Counted from the first letter of the stretch, positions 7,666-15,944 are shown. The stretch is DNA of 33,559 nucleotides from Bacteroidetes bacterium QS_3_64_15 (GCA_003022565.1 PXTN01000058.1:1-33559); one strand, 5' to 3'. Translations and numbers: made by a program. Notes: generated by a model not told the origin, from the sequence alone.

Positions 7666-8145
7666 TTACGCGTCGCGGACGAAGAAGATGTAGTCCGTAG
7701 CGGGTGGAGCAATGCCGGCTTCCCGCAGCACGAGGGCAATCTGGGCACGGTGGTGCGTGCTGTGGTTGACGACGTGGCTGAGAAGATCCCGAAGCGGCGT
7801 CTCGAAGTGCGTGCCCTTGGAGTTGGTGTACGCAATCGGCTGGTCGAGGTCGGTTGCGGCCCGCCCGTCGAGCACGCTCTGCCAGCGCTGCGCACTGGCC
7901 TCGGCCCGCTCGGCGCACGCCGCGAGGCTCTCGTCGACCCACAGATCCAGGGTGGCGTGATCGGTCTTCTCGATTCGCCCGAACCACACATCCTGGGCGC
8001 GAAGCAGGTGACTGAGCAACTCGACGGCCCGCTTCGGTACAGGATCGGCGGCCTGCATCGCGCGGAGCACGCGGTCGTTGGCCCAGCGGGTGTAGCGGAA
8101 GAGGGAACGAAAATCGGCGACGGTACGGGTCTGGGAGGCGGGCAT
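7666..8145 (-). CDS. DinB-family four-helix-bundle protein
   Basis: A 159-residue protein of the DinB/YfiT-like superfamily of putative metal-dependent enzymes (thiol transferases or hydrolases). The N-terminal FRYTRWANDRVL is the classical first-helix motif. The three-histidine metal site is visible as H46 in LLSHLLRAQDVWF and H128 and H132 in VVNHSTHHRAQIA. The length is typical. Substrate is unknown; members of this fold include bacillithiol/mycothiol transferases. It is followed at 47 bases by the lipoprotein gene and may be co-transcribed with it, though no functional link is evident. The ATG at 8143-8145 is used because the first helix starts within 10 residues of it. Confidence 0.88.
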   Translation of the reverse strand: MPASQTRTVADFRSLFRYTRWANDRVLRAMQAADPVPKRAVELLSHLLRAQDVWFGRIEKTDHATLDLWVDESLAACAERAEASAQRWQSVLDGRAATDLDQPIAYTNSKGTHFETPLRDLLSHVVNHSTHHRAQIALVLREAGIAPPATDYIFFVRDA

Positions 8146-8374
8146 GAGGAGGTGATCGGGAACGGTTCAGGAATCAGCACGCAGTCCCAAAATTGGTCTT
8201 CCAGGTGTCGTTGTCAATCTTTGCACGCGATCAAGAGGCCCATCGTGCCGGGCACCCAGATTTCGCACGTGGACTCGAACAGTCCACCGTCCGCGCCGTA
8301 CCCCGATTGCGATGCCGGTGCATTGTGCGAACCGGCCCTCCCTCCGAATGCTCATCCACGCTCCATCCCTGCTC

Positions 8375-8800
8375 ATGCACGAGCTTCTCGACTTTCCAGA
8401 CCCCAACCTCATCGGCGTCGAACTGAGCGATACGCTAACGGAAGAGGACTACGAGGTCTTCGCCTCCGACCTGAAAAATCATCTCGAACAGCACACCACG
8501 ACGCGCGCATTGTTCGTGATGAACGACGTGGACGACTGGGAACCTGCCGAGCGCTGGGAAGACTTGGCGTTCGACATTCGCCACCTGCGCGACCTGGACA
8601 AGGTGGCGGTCGTGGGCGACGACCTGTGGGAAACCTGGCTCGAAAAGGTCGAGCTCCTCTTCCCCATGTCTACGGTTCAGACCTACGCGGCCGAGGACCG
8701 TGAGGAGGCGATCCAGTGGTTGCGCGGCGACATGGAGGTTCCCGGGCTGGGTCCGGGGAGCGTCTCCGATCCCGAGGCCACTGCCGGGAGCGAAGAGTAA
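8375..8800 (+). CDS. SpoIIAA-like (STAS-fold) protein
   Basis: A 141-residue acidic protein. The pattern LIGVELSDTLTEEDYEVFAS (11-30) followed by RALFVMNDVDDWEPAERWEDL and a KVAVVGDDLWETWLEKVELLF segment fits the SpoIIAA-like family (DUF3478). That fold is STAS-related, with a strand-helix alternation, and is often found in halophiles and marine bacteria. The function of the family is not known. Alternative in-frame ATGs exist at 8348 and 8312, but the alignable domain starts at MHELLDFPDPNLIG, so 8375 is preferred. The next gene starts 37 bases after its stop on the same strand, so the two may be co-transcribed. Confidence 0.75.
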   Translation: MHELLDFPDPNLIGVELSDTLTEEDYEVFASDLKNHLEQHTTTRALFVMNDVDDWEPAERWEDLAFDIRHLRDLDKVAVVGDDLWETWLEKVELLFPMSTVQTYAAEDREEAIQWLRGDMEVPGLGPGSVSDPEATAGSEE

Positions 8801-8837
8801 CGCGCCACGCCGCTCGCCCAACCCCTCCTCCGCCCGA

Positions 8838-9062
8838 ATGATGGCGTTCCCGGACCTGACAGACACCGAGGCCGAAGTGCTCCAGGCCGTTCACGCCCAG
8901 GAGGGCGCTGACCTCTACGATCTCGCCCAGACGGTGGGGGCGGGCCCGCGGGCCGTACAGGAAACGGTTCAGCATCTTGCCCGGCACGATCTCGTACACG
9001 TCTCTGGGCGCCACGTCCGATGTACAGGGACCGGCGACCAGTGGATGCGACAGCACCAGTAG
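8838..9062 (+). CDS. Small winged-helix DNA-binding protein
   Basis: A 74-residue protein that consists almost entirely of one winged helix-turn-helix domain. LTDTEAEVLQAVHAQEGADL gives helix 1 and the start of helix 2. YDLAQTVGAGPRAVQETVQHLARHDLV gives the turn and recognition helix. HVSGRHVRCTGTGDQWM gives the wing. It resembles the MarR/ArsR-type wHTH but has no dimerisation or ligand domain, so it may work as a small transcription factor or accessory DNA-binding protein. Two tandem ATGs (8838 and 8841) are possible starts. It sits 37 bases behind the SpoIIAA-like gene. Confidence 0.65.
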   Translation: MMAFPDLTDTEAEVLQAVHAQEGADLYDLAQTVGAGPRAVQETVQHLARHDLVHVSGRHVRCTGTGDQWMRQHQ

Positions 9063-9083
9063 AGCCTGCCTTTGTCCCGACGG

Positions 9084-9116
9084 AACACAAAACGCCCTGC
9101 CGCGACTGGCAGGGCG
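9084..9116 (-). terminator. Rho-independent terminator of tRNA-Thr
   Basis: A 9-bp perfect stem (9093-9101 with 9108-9116, CGCCCTGCC/GGCAGGGCG) and a 6-base loop are followed on the minus strand by TTTTGTGTT (plus 9084-9092). It lies 27 bases downstream of the tRNA gene. It may also serve the convergent wHTH gene, but no T-run is present for that direction. Confidence 0.8.
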
Positions 9117-9143
9117 GAGGCGTGAAGACGGACGGTGGGACGG

Positions 9144-9216
9144 AGCCAACGACCGGACTCGAACCGGTGACCTGTCCCTTACGAGGGGACTGCTCTACCA
9201 GCTGAGCTACGTTGGC
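9144..9216 (-). tRNA. tRNA-Thr (anticodon CGT)
   Basis: A 73-base cloverleaf on the minus strand. The acceptor stem is GCCAACG/CGTTGGC and the D arm is GCTCAGCTGGTAGAGC. The anticodon stem is GTCCC/GGGAC around the loop CTCGTAA, so the anticodon is CGT, reading ACG threonine codons. The T arm is ACCGGTTCGAGTCCGGT. The discriminator base is T. The following bases are CCG, so CCA is not encoded and must be added after transcription. The gene is isolated, with its own terminator just downstream. Confidence 0.95.
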
Positions 9217-9294
9217 TGCGGGCTGGGTGAGTATCTGTCCAAGGGGTAGTCACGATTGGCACTCGACTGAAGATCCTGGACTCGGGCACTTTCA

Positions 9295-9315
9295 CGGTCG
9301 ATTAACGGTTGACCG
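9295..9315. promoter_or_regulatory. Inverted repeat upstream of the ABC importer
   Basis: CGGTC and GACCG arms (9295-9299, 9311-9315) flank an A+T-richer centre 43 bases before the ATPase start. It could be an operator for the importer operon. The arms are short, so chance occurrence is possible. Confidence 0.25.
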
Positions 9316-9357
9316 CGGAAGGGCCGTCCTCCCTTCCCCGACCTCGACTTCGCCCCG

Positions 9358-10113
9358 ATGATTCAGCTCGACGCCGTTACGAAGCGCTACGGCGATGCCT
9401 ATGCCGTGCGGTCGATTAGCATGACCGCCGAGGCCGAGCAGACGACCGTGCTCATCGGGCCGTCCGGCAGCGGCAAGTCCACCCTGCTGCGGCTGATAAT
9501 TGGCCTTACGCAGCCGGATGCGGGCATAGTGGCCGTGGACGGCCAGCAGTTGACCCCTACGAACGTCCAGTCGCTCCGCCGTCGCATGGGATATGTCATC
9601 CAGGAGGGGGGTCTGTTTCCCCACCTTACGGGCCGGGCCAACGCCGCCCTCCTGGCCCGACACCTCGGCTGGTCGGCGGACCGGATCGACGCCCGCATCG
9701 GAAAGCTGACCCAGCTCGTGCAGCTCGACCCGGATCGTCTCTCGCAGTATCCCACCGAACTTTCAGGCGGACAGCGCCAGCGGGTCAGCCTCATGCGTGC
9801 CCTCATGCTCGATCCCGACGTGCTCCTGCTCGACGAGCCGCTCGGTGCGCTCGATCCCATGATCCGCGCCGACCTGCAGGACGACCTGCGCGACATCTTC
9901 CGCCGCCTCGGCAAGACGGTCGTCTTCGTGACTCACAACATCGGGGAGGCCGCCTTCTTCGGCGACCGCGTGGTGCTCCTCCGCGAGGGCCAGATCGAAC
10001 AGACGGGGTCCATGACGACGCTCCTCGACGATCCGGCCTCCCCCTTCGTGACGAACTTCATCCAGGCCCAGCGCGCCCCGCTCGAGCAGTTGAGTGTCGA
10101 GGATCGAGAATAA
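9358..10113 (+). CDS. ABC importer ATPase, OpuC/ProV type
   Basis: A 251-residue ATP-binding subunit that powers uptake of a small zwitterionic solute across the inner membrane. Walker A is GPSGSGKST (about 34-42), the Q-loop is YVIQEGGLFPHLTG, the signature is ELSGGQRQRVSLMRAL, Walker B is DVLLLDEPLGALDP and the H-loop is VVFVTHN. The wording of these motifs is that of the OpuCA/ProV/EgtV branch. It lacks the C-terminal CBS domains that OpuCA proteins use for ionic-strength sensing. The fused binding protein-permease starts only 13 bases after its stop, so they form an operon. The last residues, EQLSVEDRE, are encoded by the left arm of a palindrome (10092-10108). Confidence 0.92.
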   Translation: MIQLDAVTKRYGDAYAVRSISMTAEAEQTTVLIGPSGSGKSTLLRLIIGLTQPDAGIVAVDGQQLTPTNVQSLRRRMGYVIQEGGLFPHLTGRANAALLARHLGWSADRIDARIGKLTQLVQLDPDRLSQYPTELSGGQRQRVSLMRALMLDPDVLLLDEPLGALDPMIRADLQDDLRDIFRRLGKTVVFVTHNIGEAAFFGDRVVLLREGQIEQTGSMTTLLDDPASPFVTNFIQAQRAPLEQLSVEDRE

Positions 10114-10161
10114 AAAACCCGTGTCCATGCTCCACAACTCAACCCTCGACTCTCGACCCTC
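10092..10161. repeat. Palindrome of repeated TCGA-type words spanning a gene junction
   Basis: Left arm 10092-10108 (GAGTGTCGAGGATCGAG) is complementary at 14 of 17 positions to 10145-10161 (CTCGACTCTCGACCCTC). The loop of 36 bases contains the ATPase stop codon, an A6 run and the most likely permease ATG. Both arms repeat the word TCGAG or its complement, and they encode the ATPase tail and the permease signal-peptide leader. It may be a mobile palindromic unit or an mRNA structure that adjusts translation of the second gene. Confidence 0.55.
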
Positions 10162-11662
10162 ACCTCCCCTCTCCCCCCTCGTCTCTCTCCTTTCGTCCCT
10201 TCTTCTCCTTCCCCTCCTCACTGCCCCGGCGCACGGGCAGGCTACAGACTCTACGCTGGCGGTCGGCTCCAAAAAGTTCACCGAGAACGTCCTTCTGGGC
10301 TGGATGGGCACCCACCTGATGCGGGCGGAAGGCCTCTCGGTGACCCACCGCGAAGAATTGGGCGGCTCCCGGTTTCTGTGGGAGGCCCTCCGCCGCGGCG
10401 ACATCGACGCGTACCCCGAGTACACCGGCACGCTGCGCCAGGAACTGCTCGCCAACGTTGACGTCGCACCCGGCGCCCTGGCCGACACGCTGGCCAGATA
10501 CGGGATCTCAATGACCGCCCCGCTCGGCTTCAACAACACCTACGCCCTCGGCATGCGGGCCGACCACGCCGATTCGCTCGGCATCGAGACGATTAGCGAC
10601 CTGCAGGCCCATCCGACCCTCACGCTGGGCTTCTCGAACGAGTTCATGGAGCGGTCCGACGGCTGGCCCTCCCTGGAACGCACCTACGACCTGCCCCAGT
10701 CGGCCCGAGGGGTGGACCACGACATCGCCTACCGGGGGCTCAGCAGTGGCCAGCTCGACGTGATCGATCTCTACTCGACCGACGCCGAGATCCAGCGCTA
10801 CGACCTGCGCGTCCTCCGCGACGACCGCAATCACTTCCCCGACTACGAGGCCGTGTTTCTCTATCGCCGCGACCTCACGACGCGGGCCCCCGCCGCCGTC
10901 GCGGCCCTGAAGCGCCTCGATGGCCGGCTCCCAGCCGACACAATGCGGCGCCTCAACGCTCGCTCGCAGGTCGATCAGGTCGACGAGTCTGAGGTAGCCG
11001 CCGACTTCGTAAACCAGGCACTGGGCCTCGATGCTGCAGCCGACACGGACACTCGCTGGGAGCGGCTCCGCCGACATACCGGCGAGCACCTCGTACTCGT
11101 TGGGATTTCGCTCGGCCTCGCCATCCTCTTTGGTATCCCCCTCGGCATCATGGCCGCCAAGCGCCGGGTGCTCGGCCCCGGCATCCTTGCCGTCGTGGGC
11201 GTCATCTATACCATTCCGGCCCTCGCCCTGCTGGCCATGATGGTCCCGCCGCTGGGTCTGGGCCGTGTGCCGGCGGTGACTGCGCTCTTCCTCTACAGCC
11301 TACTGCCTGTCGTGTGGACGACGTACACGGGGCTGAATGACCTCTCGGGGCCGCTTCTAGAATCGGCGGAGGCATTAGGACTGTCGGCGGGGGCGCAGTT
11401 GTGGCGGGTGGAGCTGCCCCTGGCGGCGCGGTCGATCCTGGCGGGCATCAAGATTGCCGCCATCATCAACATCGGCGCGGCCACGCTCGGGGCCCTCATT
11501 GGCGCGGGCGGCTACGGCCAGCCCATCCTCACCGGCATCCGACGGGCCAACCTGGGGCTCATCCTGGAGGGCACCGTGCCGGCCGCCGTGCTCACGATCC
11601 TCGCGCTGGCGCTGCTGGAAGGGCTGGAGCGCGGCCTGCTACCGCGGTCGATGCAGTCGTAA
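10127..11662 (+). CDS. Fused substrate-binding protein-permease of OpuC/EgtU-type ABC importer
   Basis: A 511-residue fusion. Residues 1-38 are a signal peptide or anchor (LVSLLSSLLLLPLLTAPAHG). Residues of about 40-300 are an OpuCC-type binding protein opening with the family hallmark LAVGSKKFTENVLLGW and containing GDIDAYPEYTGTL and LDVIDLYSTDAEI. From about 310 there are five to six helices of an OpuCB-type permease, including HLVLVGISLGLAILFGIPLG and the EAA coupling loop ESAEALGLSAGAQLWRVELP. Likely substrates are glycine betaine, choline, carnitine or, as in EgtUV, ergothioneine; the sequence does not decide. Known fusions of this kind usually place the permease first and the binding protein last; here the order is reversed. 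The ATG at 10127 is preferred over GTG at 10094, which would overlap the ATPase. Confidence 0.88.
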   Translation: MLHNSTLDSRPSPPLSPLVSLLSSLLLLPLLTAPAHGQATDSTLAVGSKKFTENVLLGWMGTHLMRAEGLSVTHREELGGSRFLWEALRRGDIDAYPEYTGTLRQELLANVDVAPGALADTLARYGISMTAPLGFNNTYALGMRADHADSLGIETISDLQAHPTLTLGFSNEFMERSDGWPSLERTYDLPQSARGVDHDIAYRGLSSGQLDVIDLYSTDAEIQRYDLRVLRDDRNHFPDYEAVFLYRRDLTTRAPAAVAALKRLDGRLPADTMRRLNARSQVDQVDESEVAADFVNQALGLDAAADTDTRWERLRRHTGEHLVLVGISLGLAILFGIPLGIMAAKRRVLGPGILAVVGVIYTIPALALLAMMVPPLGLGRVPAVTALFLYSLLPVVWTTYTGLNDLSGPLLESAEALGLSAGAQLWRVELPLAARSILAGIKIAAIINIGAATLGALIGAGGYGQPILTGIRRANLGLILEGTVPAAVLTILALALLEGLERGLLPRSMQS

Positions 11663-11710
11663 CAGGCCGTTGCGCAGAGCCGCACCGATCGGGGCAGCGG
11701 AGTGGGGCCA

Positions 11711-12130
11711 TCACGGCCGCCGAGGCGTCAGCCCTTCGAATCGGTCAAAGTCCTGATCGAACGTGTACACCTCCTCAAGTCCGTGACGCTCCATCCACGC
11801 CGCACTGTAACAGTCGGCGAAGTCGACGTTCTTTTCTTCGTACCACACGACGGCCTGTAGCAGGACCTCCTGATCCTCGACCGTCAACCCCGGGAGCCCA
11901 AGAATGGCCACCACTTTCGCCCGGATGGAGGTCCGATCGAGTTCATAGACCGATTCGAGCACCCAGACAATCTCTGCGATGGTGAGAGTGGTCGTCACGA
12001 GCTCCTCCTCCCCCCGTTCTGCCCGCTCCAAGAGGTCCCGTGCCTTCTCGGCCTGCTCGGGGAGGTCCTCTGTCAGATACCGGAGGAAGATGTTTGCGTC
12101 GACCAGTGCGGAATCAGCGTTATCGGGCAT
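11711..12130 (-). CDS. vapC: PIN-domain toxin, VapC type
   Basis: A 139-residue PIN-domain ribonuclease, the toxin of a type II toxin-antitoxin pair, which cleaves RNA in a Mg-dependent way. The acidic site is visible: D11 in ALVDANIFLRYL, E53 in TIAEIVWVLES, D103/D106 in NVDFADCYSAAW, and D125/D127 in YTFDQDFDRF. All four PIN positions appear intact, so the toxin should be active. The ATG at 12128-12130 overlaps the last 11 bases of the antitoxin gene, the usual translational coupling of vapBC. RNA target unknown; many VapCs cut tRNA anticodon loops or the sarcin-ricin loop. Confidence 0.9.
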   Translation of the reverse strand: MPDNADSALVDANIFLRYLTEDLPEQAEKARDLLERAERGEEELVTTTLTIAEIVWVLESVYELDRTSIRAKVVAILGLPGLTVEDQEVLLQAVVWYEEKNVDFADCYSAAWMERHGLEEVYTFDQDFDRFEGLTPRRP

Positions 12131-12401
12131 CGGGCTCGACGGTCTCGGATGAGACGTCAGCTTGAACGCGTTCTTGGGCCTTCCGGCGACGAGCTTCCGC
12201 GCGGAGGGCATCGAAATCCTGCGGGCCCTCCACGTCAACGGATCCGTAGTGGTCGGAAAGAGACTCGTTGAGCGGAAGCAACGAGATCGATCCGCCGCGC
12301 TTCACGAAGGCAACCCGTTGTCCTTCATCGATGTCCAGCTCTTCCCGAATGTCTTTCGGCAACGTCAGTTGTCCTCGTCGCCCGACCTTCGCAGTGATCA
12401 T
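12120..12401 (-). CDS. vapB: AbrB/SpoVT-type antitoxin, VapB
   Basis: A 93-residue antitoxin. The N-terminal swapped-hairpin AbrB DNA-binding domain is ITAKVGRRGQLTLPKDIREE followed by LDIDEGQRVAFVKRGG (2-38). The C-terminal part, GPQDFDALRAEARRRKAQER, is a helical toxin-binding tail. It neutralises VapC and with it represses its own promoter. The frame is open 17 codons further upstream, but the AbrB fold begins at the ATG 12399-12401. A promoter-like pair lies 22-52 bases before this ATG. It is transcribed separately from the CHY zinc-finger gene, from which it is separated by 153 bases. Confidence 0.9.
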   Translation of the reverse strand: MITAKVGRRGQLTLPKDIREELDIDEGQRVAFVKRGGSISLLPLNESLSDHYGSVDVEGPQDFDALRAEARRRKAQERVQADVSSETVEPDAR

Positions 12402-12422
12402 GGCAAAACGTTTTTTGACAGC

Positions 12423-12453
12423 CAGAACTAAATCTGACAGTCCTTTCCACAAA
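12423..12453 (-). promoter_or_regulatory. Candidate Bacteroidota-type promoter of vapBC
   Basis: On the minus strand TTTG (plus 12450-12453) is followed after 19 bases by TAGTTCTG (plus 12423-12430). This fits the -33 TTTG / -7 TAnnTTTG pattern of Bacteroidota with one mismatch. The start codon is 21 bases further on. Two direct CTGTCA words lie in and after the spacer (plus 12415-12440) and could be part of a VapBC operator. Confidence 0.4.
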
Positions 12454-12554
12454 TTCAGGATCGGATCGGTTCCTTCCCGACACGCCGCCGGTGACCGGCA
12501 ACGGAGATAGAAGAAGACCTGCTGCCCGAATCAATGCAGTTGCCGCAAGGGACC

Positions 12555-12956
12555 TCAGCGCACCTCGAAGTAGCGGTCGTAGTGCCGGGCGCAGTTGGGA
12601 TTGAACGCCGCTCCGCATGACAGGCACGTGTGCTCGGCGTCCAGGTACTGCTGAACGGTAAGCACCGCCTGACATTCCCCGCACAGGACCGCTGGTGTAT
12701 GAAACCGATCCGCGGGCCATCGTCGCGCCTCGTGGTCCGTCGTTTCTTTGTGGCACGCAAAGCAGGGGTAGAACGCGTCGCAGCACGGGAAGCGGATCGC
12801 GATGATGTCGCTGGGGCCATGGTAGTGCGCACAGCGGGTCTCGGGACCCACCTCCGCCCCGCGGAGGGGCACGTCGAAGCGATCGTCGGCATTCGACGCG
12901 CGGGTGGTGCGCCGCGGTCCCCATTGGTTGGACTGAGCGTCGTCGTTCATCATCAA
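12555..12956 (-). CDS. CHY zinc-finger protein
   Basis: A 133-residue protein almost entirely made of a CHY zinc finger: RCAHYHGPSDIIAIRFPCC, FYPCFACHKETTDHEARRW, AVLCGECQAVLTVQQYL and HTCLSCGAAFNPNCARHYDR. The C/H spacing suits three zinc ions, as in the CHY family that includes Hot13/Helper of Tim and bacterial proteins of unknown function. No other domain is present. Its ATG region lies only 12 bases after the stop of the adjacent DUF5687-like permease on the same strand, so it is probably the last gene of the exporter transcript. Whether it acts on the transporter is unknown. Confidence 0.88.
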   Translation of the reverse strand: MMMNDDAQSNQWGPRRTTRASNADDRFDVPLRGAEVGPETRCAHYHGPSDIIAIRFPCCDAFYPCFACHKETTDHEARRWPADRFHTPAVLCGECQAVLTVQQYLDAEHTCLSCGAAFNPNCARHYDRYFEVR

Positions 12957-12968
12957 GGTGCGGAAGAA

Positions 12969-14444
12969 CTATTCGTCTCGGAAGCCGGACGCCATGGCGT
13001 GCCGCTGCCGCCAGAGCAGCCCGCCCACGCCACGCGTCCAGAGCGGCACCGTCACGAGCCCGAGTGCGCCCAGTCCCGCGGCCACGAGCAACGTCGTCGA
13101 CAGTCCCGCGCCCATGACGAGCCCAACCGGCAGGCCCATAATCGGCAACATCACGACGAAATGGTAGGTGGATACCCCCTGGTAGTTGAAGAATGTGCTC
13201 TGGTCGAGGTTCAAGGCGGTGCGGCTCCACGTTCCGAGGACAAGGAGCAGAGGGGCAGTGACCCCGACGTTGTAGAGGAAGAAGCTGCCGAGCGACGCAA
13301 GGAGCTGCGGACGAACTGCCGTGATGAACGGCACGATAAGCATCAGCGGGGCCATACACAGCCCCACGAACGTGACGAACTGCGCCTGCACCAGCGCCCG
13401 TGGCGCCACCGCCCGGGCGAGCAGTCCGTCGTAGTGGGCACCGTGCCAGGCGTAGCCGAACTGCGTGTAGGTCAGCCCCAGGAAGCCGCTCAGCAGGAAG
13501 CCAAAAAGCACAACGTTCATCGGAGGGATTTCTTCCCCAAGCAGCAACACAAGGAGAAGCGGCCCGATCACGAAGAGACTGGTGCCGAGCTTCTGGCGCG
13601 GGCGCTTGTTGCGCAGAATGAGCTTCAGGTCCAGCAGCGCCACCGACGCCACGCGGCTCCACCCGCGTCCTGCCCCGTGGAAGACGCCTGCGGACTGAAC
13701 GCGGGACTGCTCCGTATCCCCCAGCACGCTGTAAAGCCGGTGCCGAAGCATCCGGTGGGCCGCCACGGCCAGGGTGCCGGTTGCCGCAAAAAGCGCGATC
13801 AGCGGAAGGATCCGCCCCGCTGCCAGCCCCTCAAAGCACCACGCCGAGGCCGACCGCAGCATACCGCCCCCCGTCCAGTTGCTGCCCGCCACCAGGACCG
13901 CGAGAAGTCCCGCCGCGCCGAGCACGAACCCGGCGTGTCGGTCCCACGCGGCCCGCAGGAGGCTGTTTAGGAACTGCGTCACGGCCACGAGCAGGAGCGC
14001 CCCGACGGCCCAAAGCGCCGCCCCCAGTGCCGACGCTTCGGGAACCACCGTGCTCCCCCAGAGCGCCGCGAGAACGAGGATCGGTATCAGATTCAGCAGA
14101 CTGAGCGACGACAGCACCTGCAGGATGCGCCCCCCCCGCGCACGACGGATCGGAAGATTCAGGTAGGGCCGCACGTCGCTCCCTGCGGACCGCTGCAGGA
14201 AAAATCGGGCCGGCACGAGCCCCACCGCTCCGTACAGCAGGAATCCGTTGAGCAGTGGCAGCGGCTCTCGGCTCGGCGCCACCTCCGCCACGATGTCCGG
14301 AAAGAACCACCCGAGTGCAACAAAGAGCACGCCGAAGTATCCGGCGGCCAGCACGAGGAGCAGGGCCCCGATCAGGCTGCGGCCCCACGTTGGGGACCGG
14401 ACTCGCTGTCGCCACTGGTGGCGAAGGGCGTCGAGAATCGTCAT
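12969..14444 (-). CDS. DUF5687-like ABC-type membrane permease, copy 1
   Basis: A 491-residue polytopic membrane protein with about a dozen hydrophobic segments. Two halves can be distinguished: an N-terminal set beginning RSLIGALLLVLAAGYFGVLF, a central cytoplasmic loop (SRVASVALLDLKLILRNKRP), and a C-terminal set with LGLTYTQFGYAWHGAHYDGL. The last resembles the F-x-W-x-x-x-x-Y/F-D motif of DUF5687, a Bacteroidota family encoded beside ABC ATPases. The C-terminal WRQRHAMASGFRDE matches the tails of the two paralogues in this cluster (RHxMxxGFR). Inferred role: membrane half of an ABC exporter using the ATPase at 15994-16728. Substrate unknown. The gene follows copy 2 by 41 bases. Confidence 0.75.
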   Translation of the reverse strand: MTILDALRHQWRQRVRSPTWGRSLIGALLLVLAAGYFGVLFVALGWFFPDIVAEVAPSREPLPLLNGFLLYGAVGLVPARFFLQRSAGSDVRPYLNLPIRRARGGRILQVLSSLSLLNLIPILVLAALWGSTVVPEASALGAALWAVGALLLVAVTQFLNSLLRAAWDRHAGFVLGAAGLLAVLVAGSNWTGGGMLRSASAWCFEGLAAGRILPLIALFAATGTLAVAAHRMLRHRLYSVLGDTEQSRVQSAGVFHGAGRGWSRVASVALLDLKLILRNKRPRQKLGTSLFVIGPLLLVLLLGEEIPPMNVVLFGFLLSGFLGLTYTQFGYAWHGAHYDGLLARAVAPRALVQAQFVTFVGLCMAPLMLIVPFITAVRPQLLASLGSFFLYNVGVTAPLLLVLGTWSRTALNLDQSTFFNYQGVSTYHFVVMLPIMGLPVGLVMGAGLSTTLLVAAGLGALGLVTVPLWTRGVGGLLWRQRHAMASGFRDE

Positions 14445-14485
14445 GCCGCTTCTTGATTGGTGTACCGAGAAATGCGCGAGGCCGG

Positions 14486-15944
14486 TCAGATCGGCTCATT
14501 CTCACGGAATCCCTGTAACATATCGTGCCGGTGACGACGAAGCTTTCGAGTCAACGGCTGCACGGTCCACACGAGCCCCAGGAGCGCGCCCGCACAGACC
14601 ACTGCGACCACCGCCGTGACTTCCCACCACGCGTCCAGCAACAGGGCCCCGAGAAGAACTGCAATCAGCAAAAGGATCAGCGGCACAAATCGGAGTCCAT
14701 GGAAGTTGGCGTTCATCGTAAAGGCGGAGGCGGCAGTATCGACCGGCTTCCGGAAATGTGGGCCGAGGTACACGAACCCTGGCACGATCACGCCGGCCCA
14801 GCAGAGAAGGATCGCACCCAGCAGAGCGGCGTGCGAGACCCTGAACCATGGGAGGACCCCAGCGAGCACCAAACTACCTGGCAGGAGCCCAGCCCATAGC
14901 ACCGTGAGTTTTGCCCACACGATGTCGTCGGGCGCGTTCGGGCGAGCAAACAGTCCCTCGGCGTACCTGGCCCACACCCCAAACATCCAGGTCCCAAGTG
15001 CAAACGCAGGCCCACCGAGGCCAAAGAGCGCGATGCCGAAGAGATCGGCGGCCTCGATCGTCCCGTCCGACGACAGGAGCGCAAAGCCGTGGAAGTACAC
15101 GACCATGGTGAACCCGAGTAGCACAAGGCCCCGCAGCCGCCGCGTCCGGACGACCTGCCGCAGCTCCAGCGCCACGAGTGGGCCCGCCGGCAGCGTCCGC
15201 TCGATCCACCGGTAGACCGACGCGGCCCTCGACCTCCAGCCGCGTCCGCATCACCCGCAGCAGTGCGGCGTGCGTGCTCCCCACGACCCCGACCGCCACG
15301 ACCAGACCGACGCTCGGCCGGCCGAACACGAGGCGAGAGAGGCCGCGGAAGAGATCCGGACCTACCACCGCGTCGGCTACGAAACACAGCGTGATCCCGG
15401 CCAGCGCGCCCACAAAGCCCCACGGCCGCCGCCCCAGCAGCAGGTGCAAGAGGTTCGCCCCGTGGCTCGGAATCACTACTGTCACCAGGAGCGCCGTGGC
15501 GAGCCACGCCCCCGCCGCGCTTGGGGACCACGCCGTCGCGATCTCGGCCGCCCACACCGGCCCGACCAGCACCACGGCAAACACCGTGTGGAGCGACAGC
15601 AGCGACAGAACGACCTGTCCGTGGAGAAGCCCGCTCGGGGAGATCGGCAGCGACACGTACGGCGCCATGCGCTCCGACGGGGGCGACTGCAGAAGAAATC
15701 GGCTCACCGTCAGGGCGGGCACGAGGTACAGCATCCCGCCGTTGATCAGCCGCAGCGCATCGGCCTCCGGGTAGAGCTCCCGCAGCACATCGCCCGATAC
15801 GTAGCTGCCCAACCCGAGCGGAAGCAGCAGGAACAGAAGGAGAGCAAGCAGCACGATCTGGCCAGCCACCGTGCCAGTGCCCCACGACGGATTGCGGAGC
15901 CAACTCGTGACGCGGTGTCGCAACAGGATCTGAAGTGCGCGCAT
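14486..15944 (-). pseudogene. DUF5687-like permease, copy 2, with a single frameshift
   Basis: Two overlapping frames encode one protein of about 485 residues. The first (from ATG 15942-15944) reads MRALQILLRHRVTSWLRNPS and continues through LLRVMRTRLEVEG. The second carries SVYRWIERTLPAGPLVALEL, then GPAFALGTWMFGVWARYAEG, to the shared tail RHRHDMLQGFREN. The switch falls at the GGG run complementary to 15226-15228; removing one G restores one continuous frame. Length and landmarks then match copies 1 and 3. It could be a recent pseudogene, a sequencing error in a homopolymer, or a phase-variable site; the rest of the gene shows no decay. It lies 49 bases behind the ATPase gene and 41 before copy 1. 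Confidence 0.8.

Noticed and set aside
7619-7987. N-terminal extension of the lipoprotein frame
   Set aside because: Covers the DinB-type gene out of frame and would bury the lipoprotein signal peptide.
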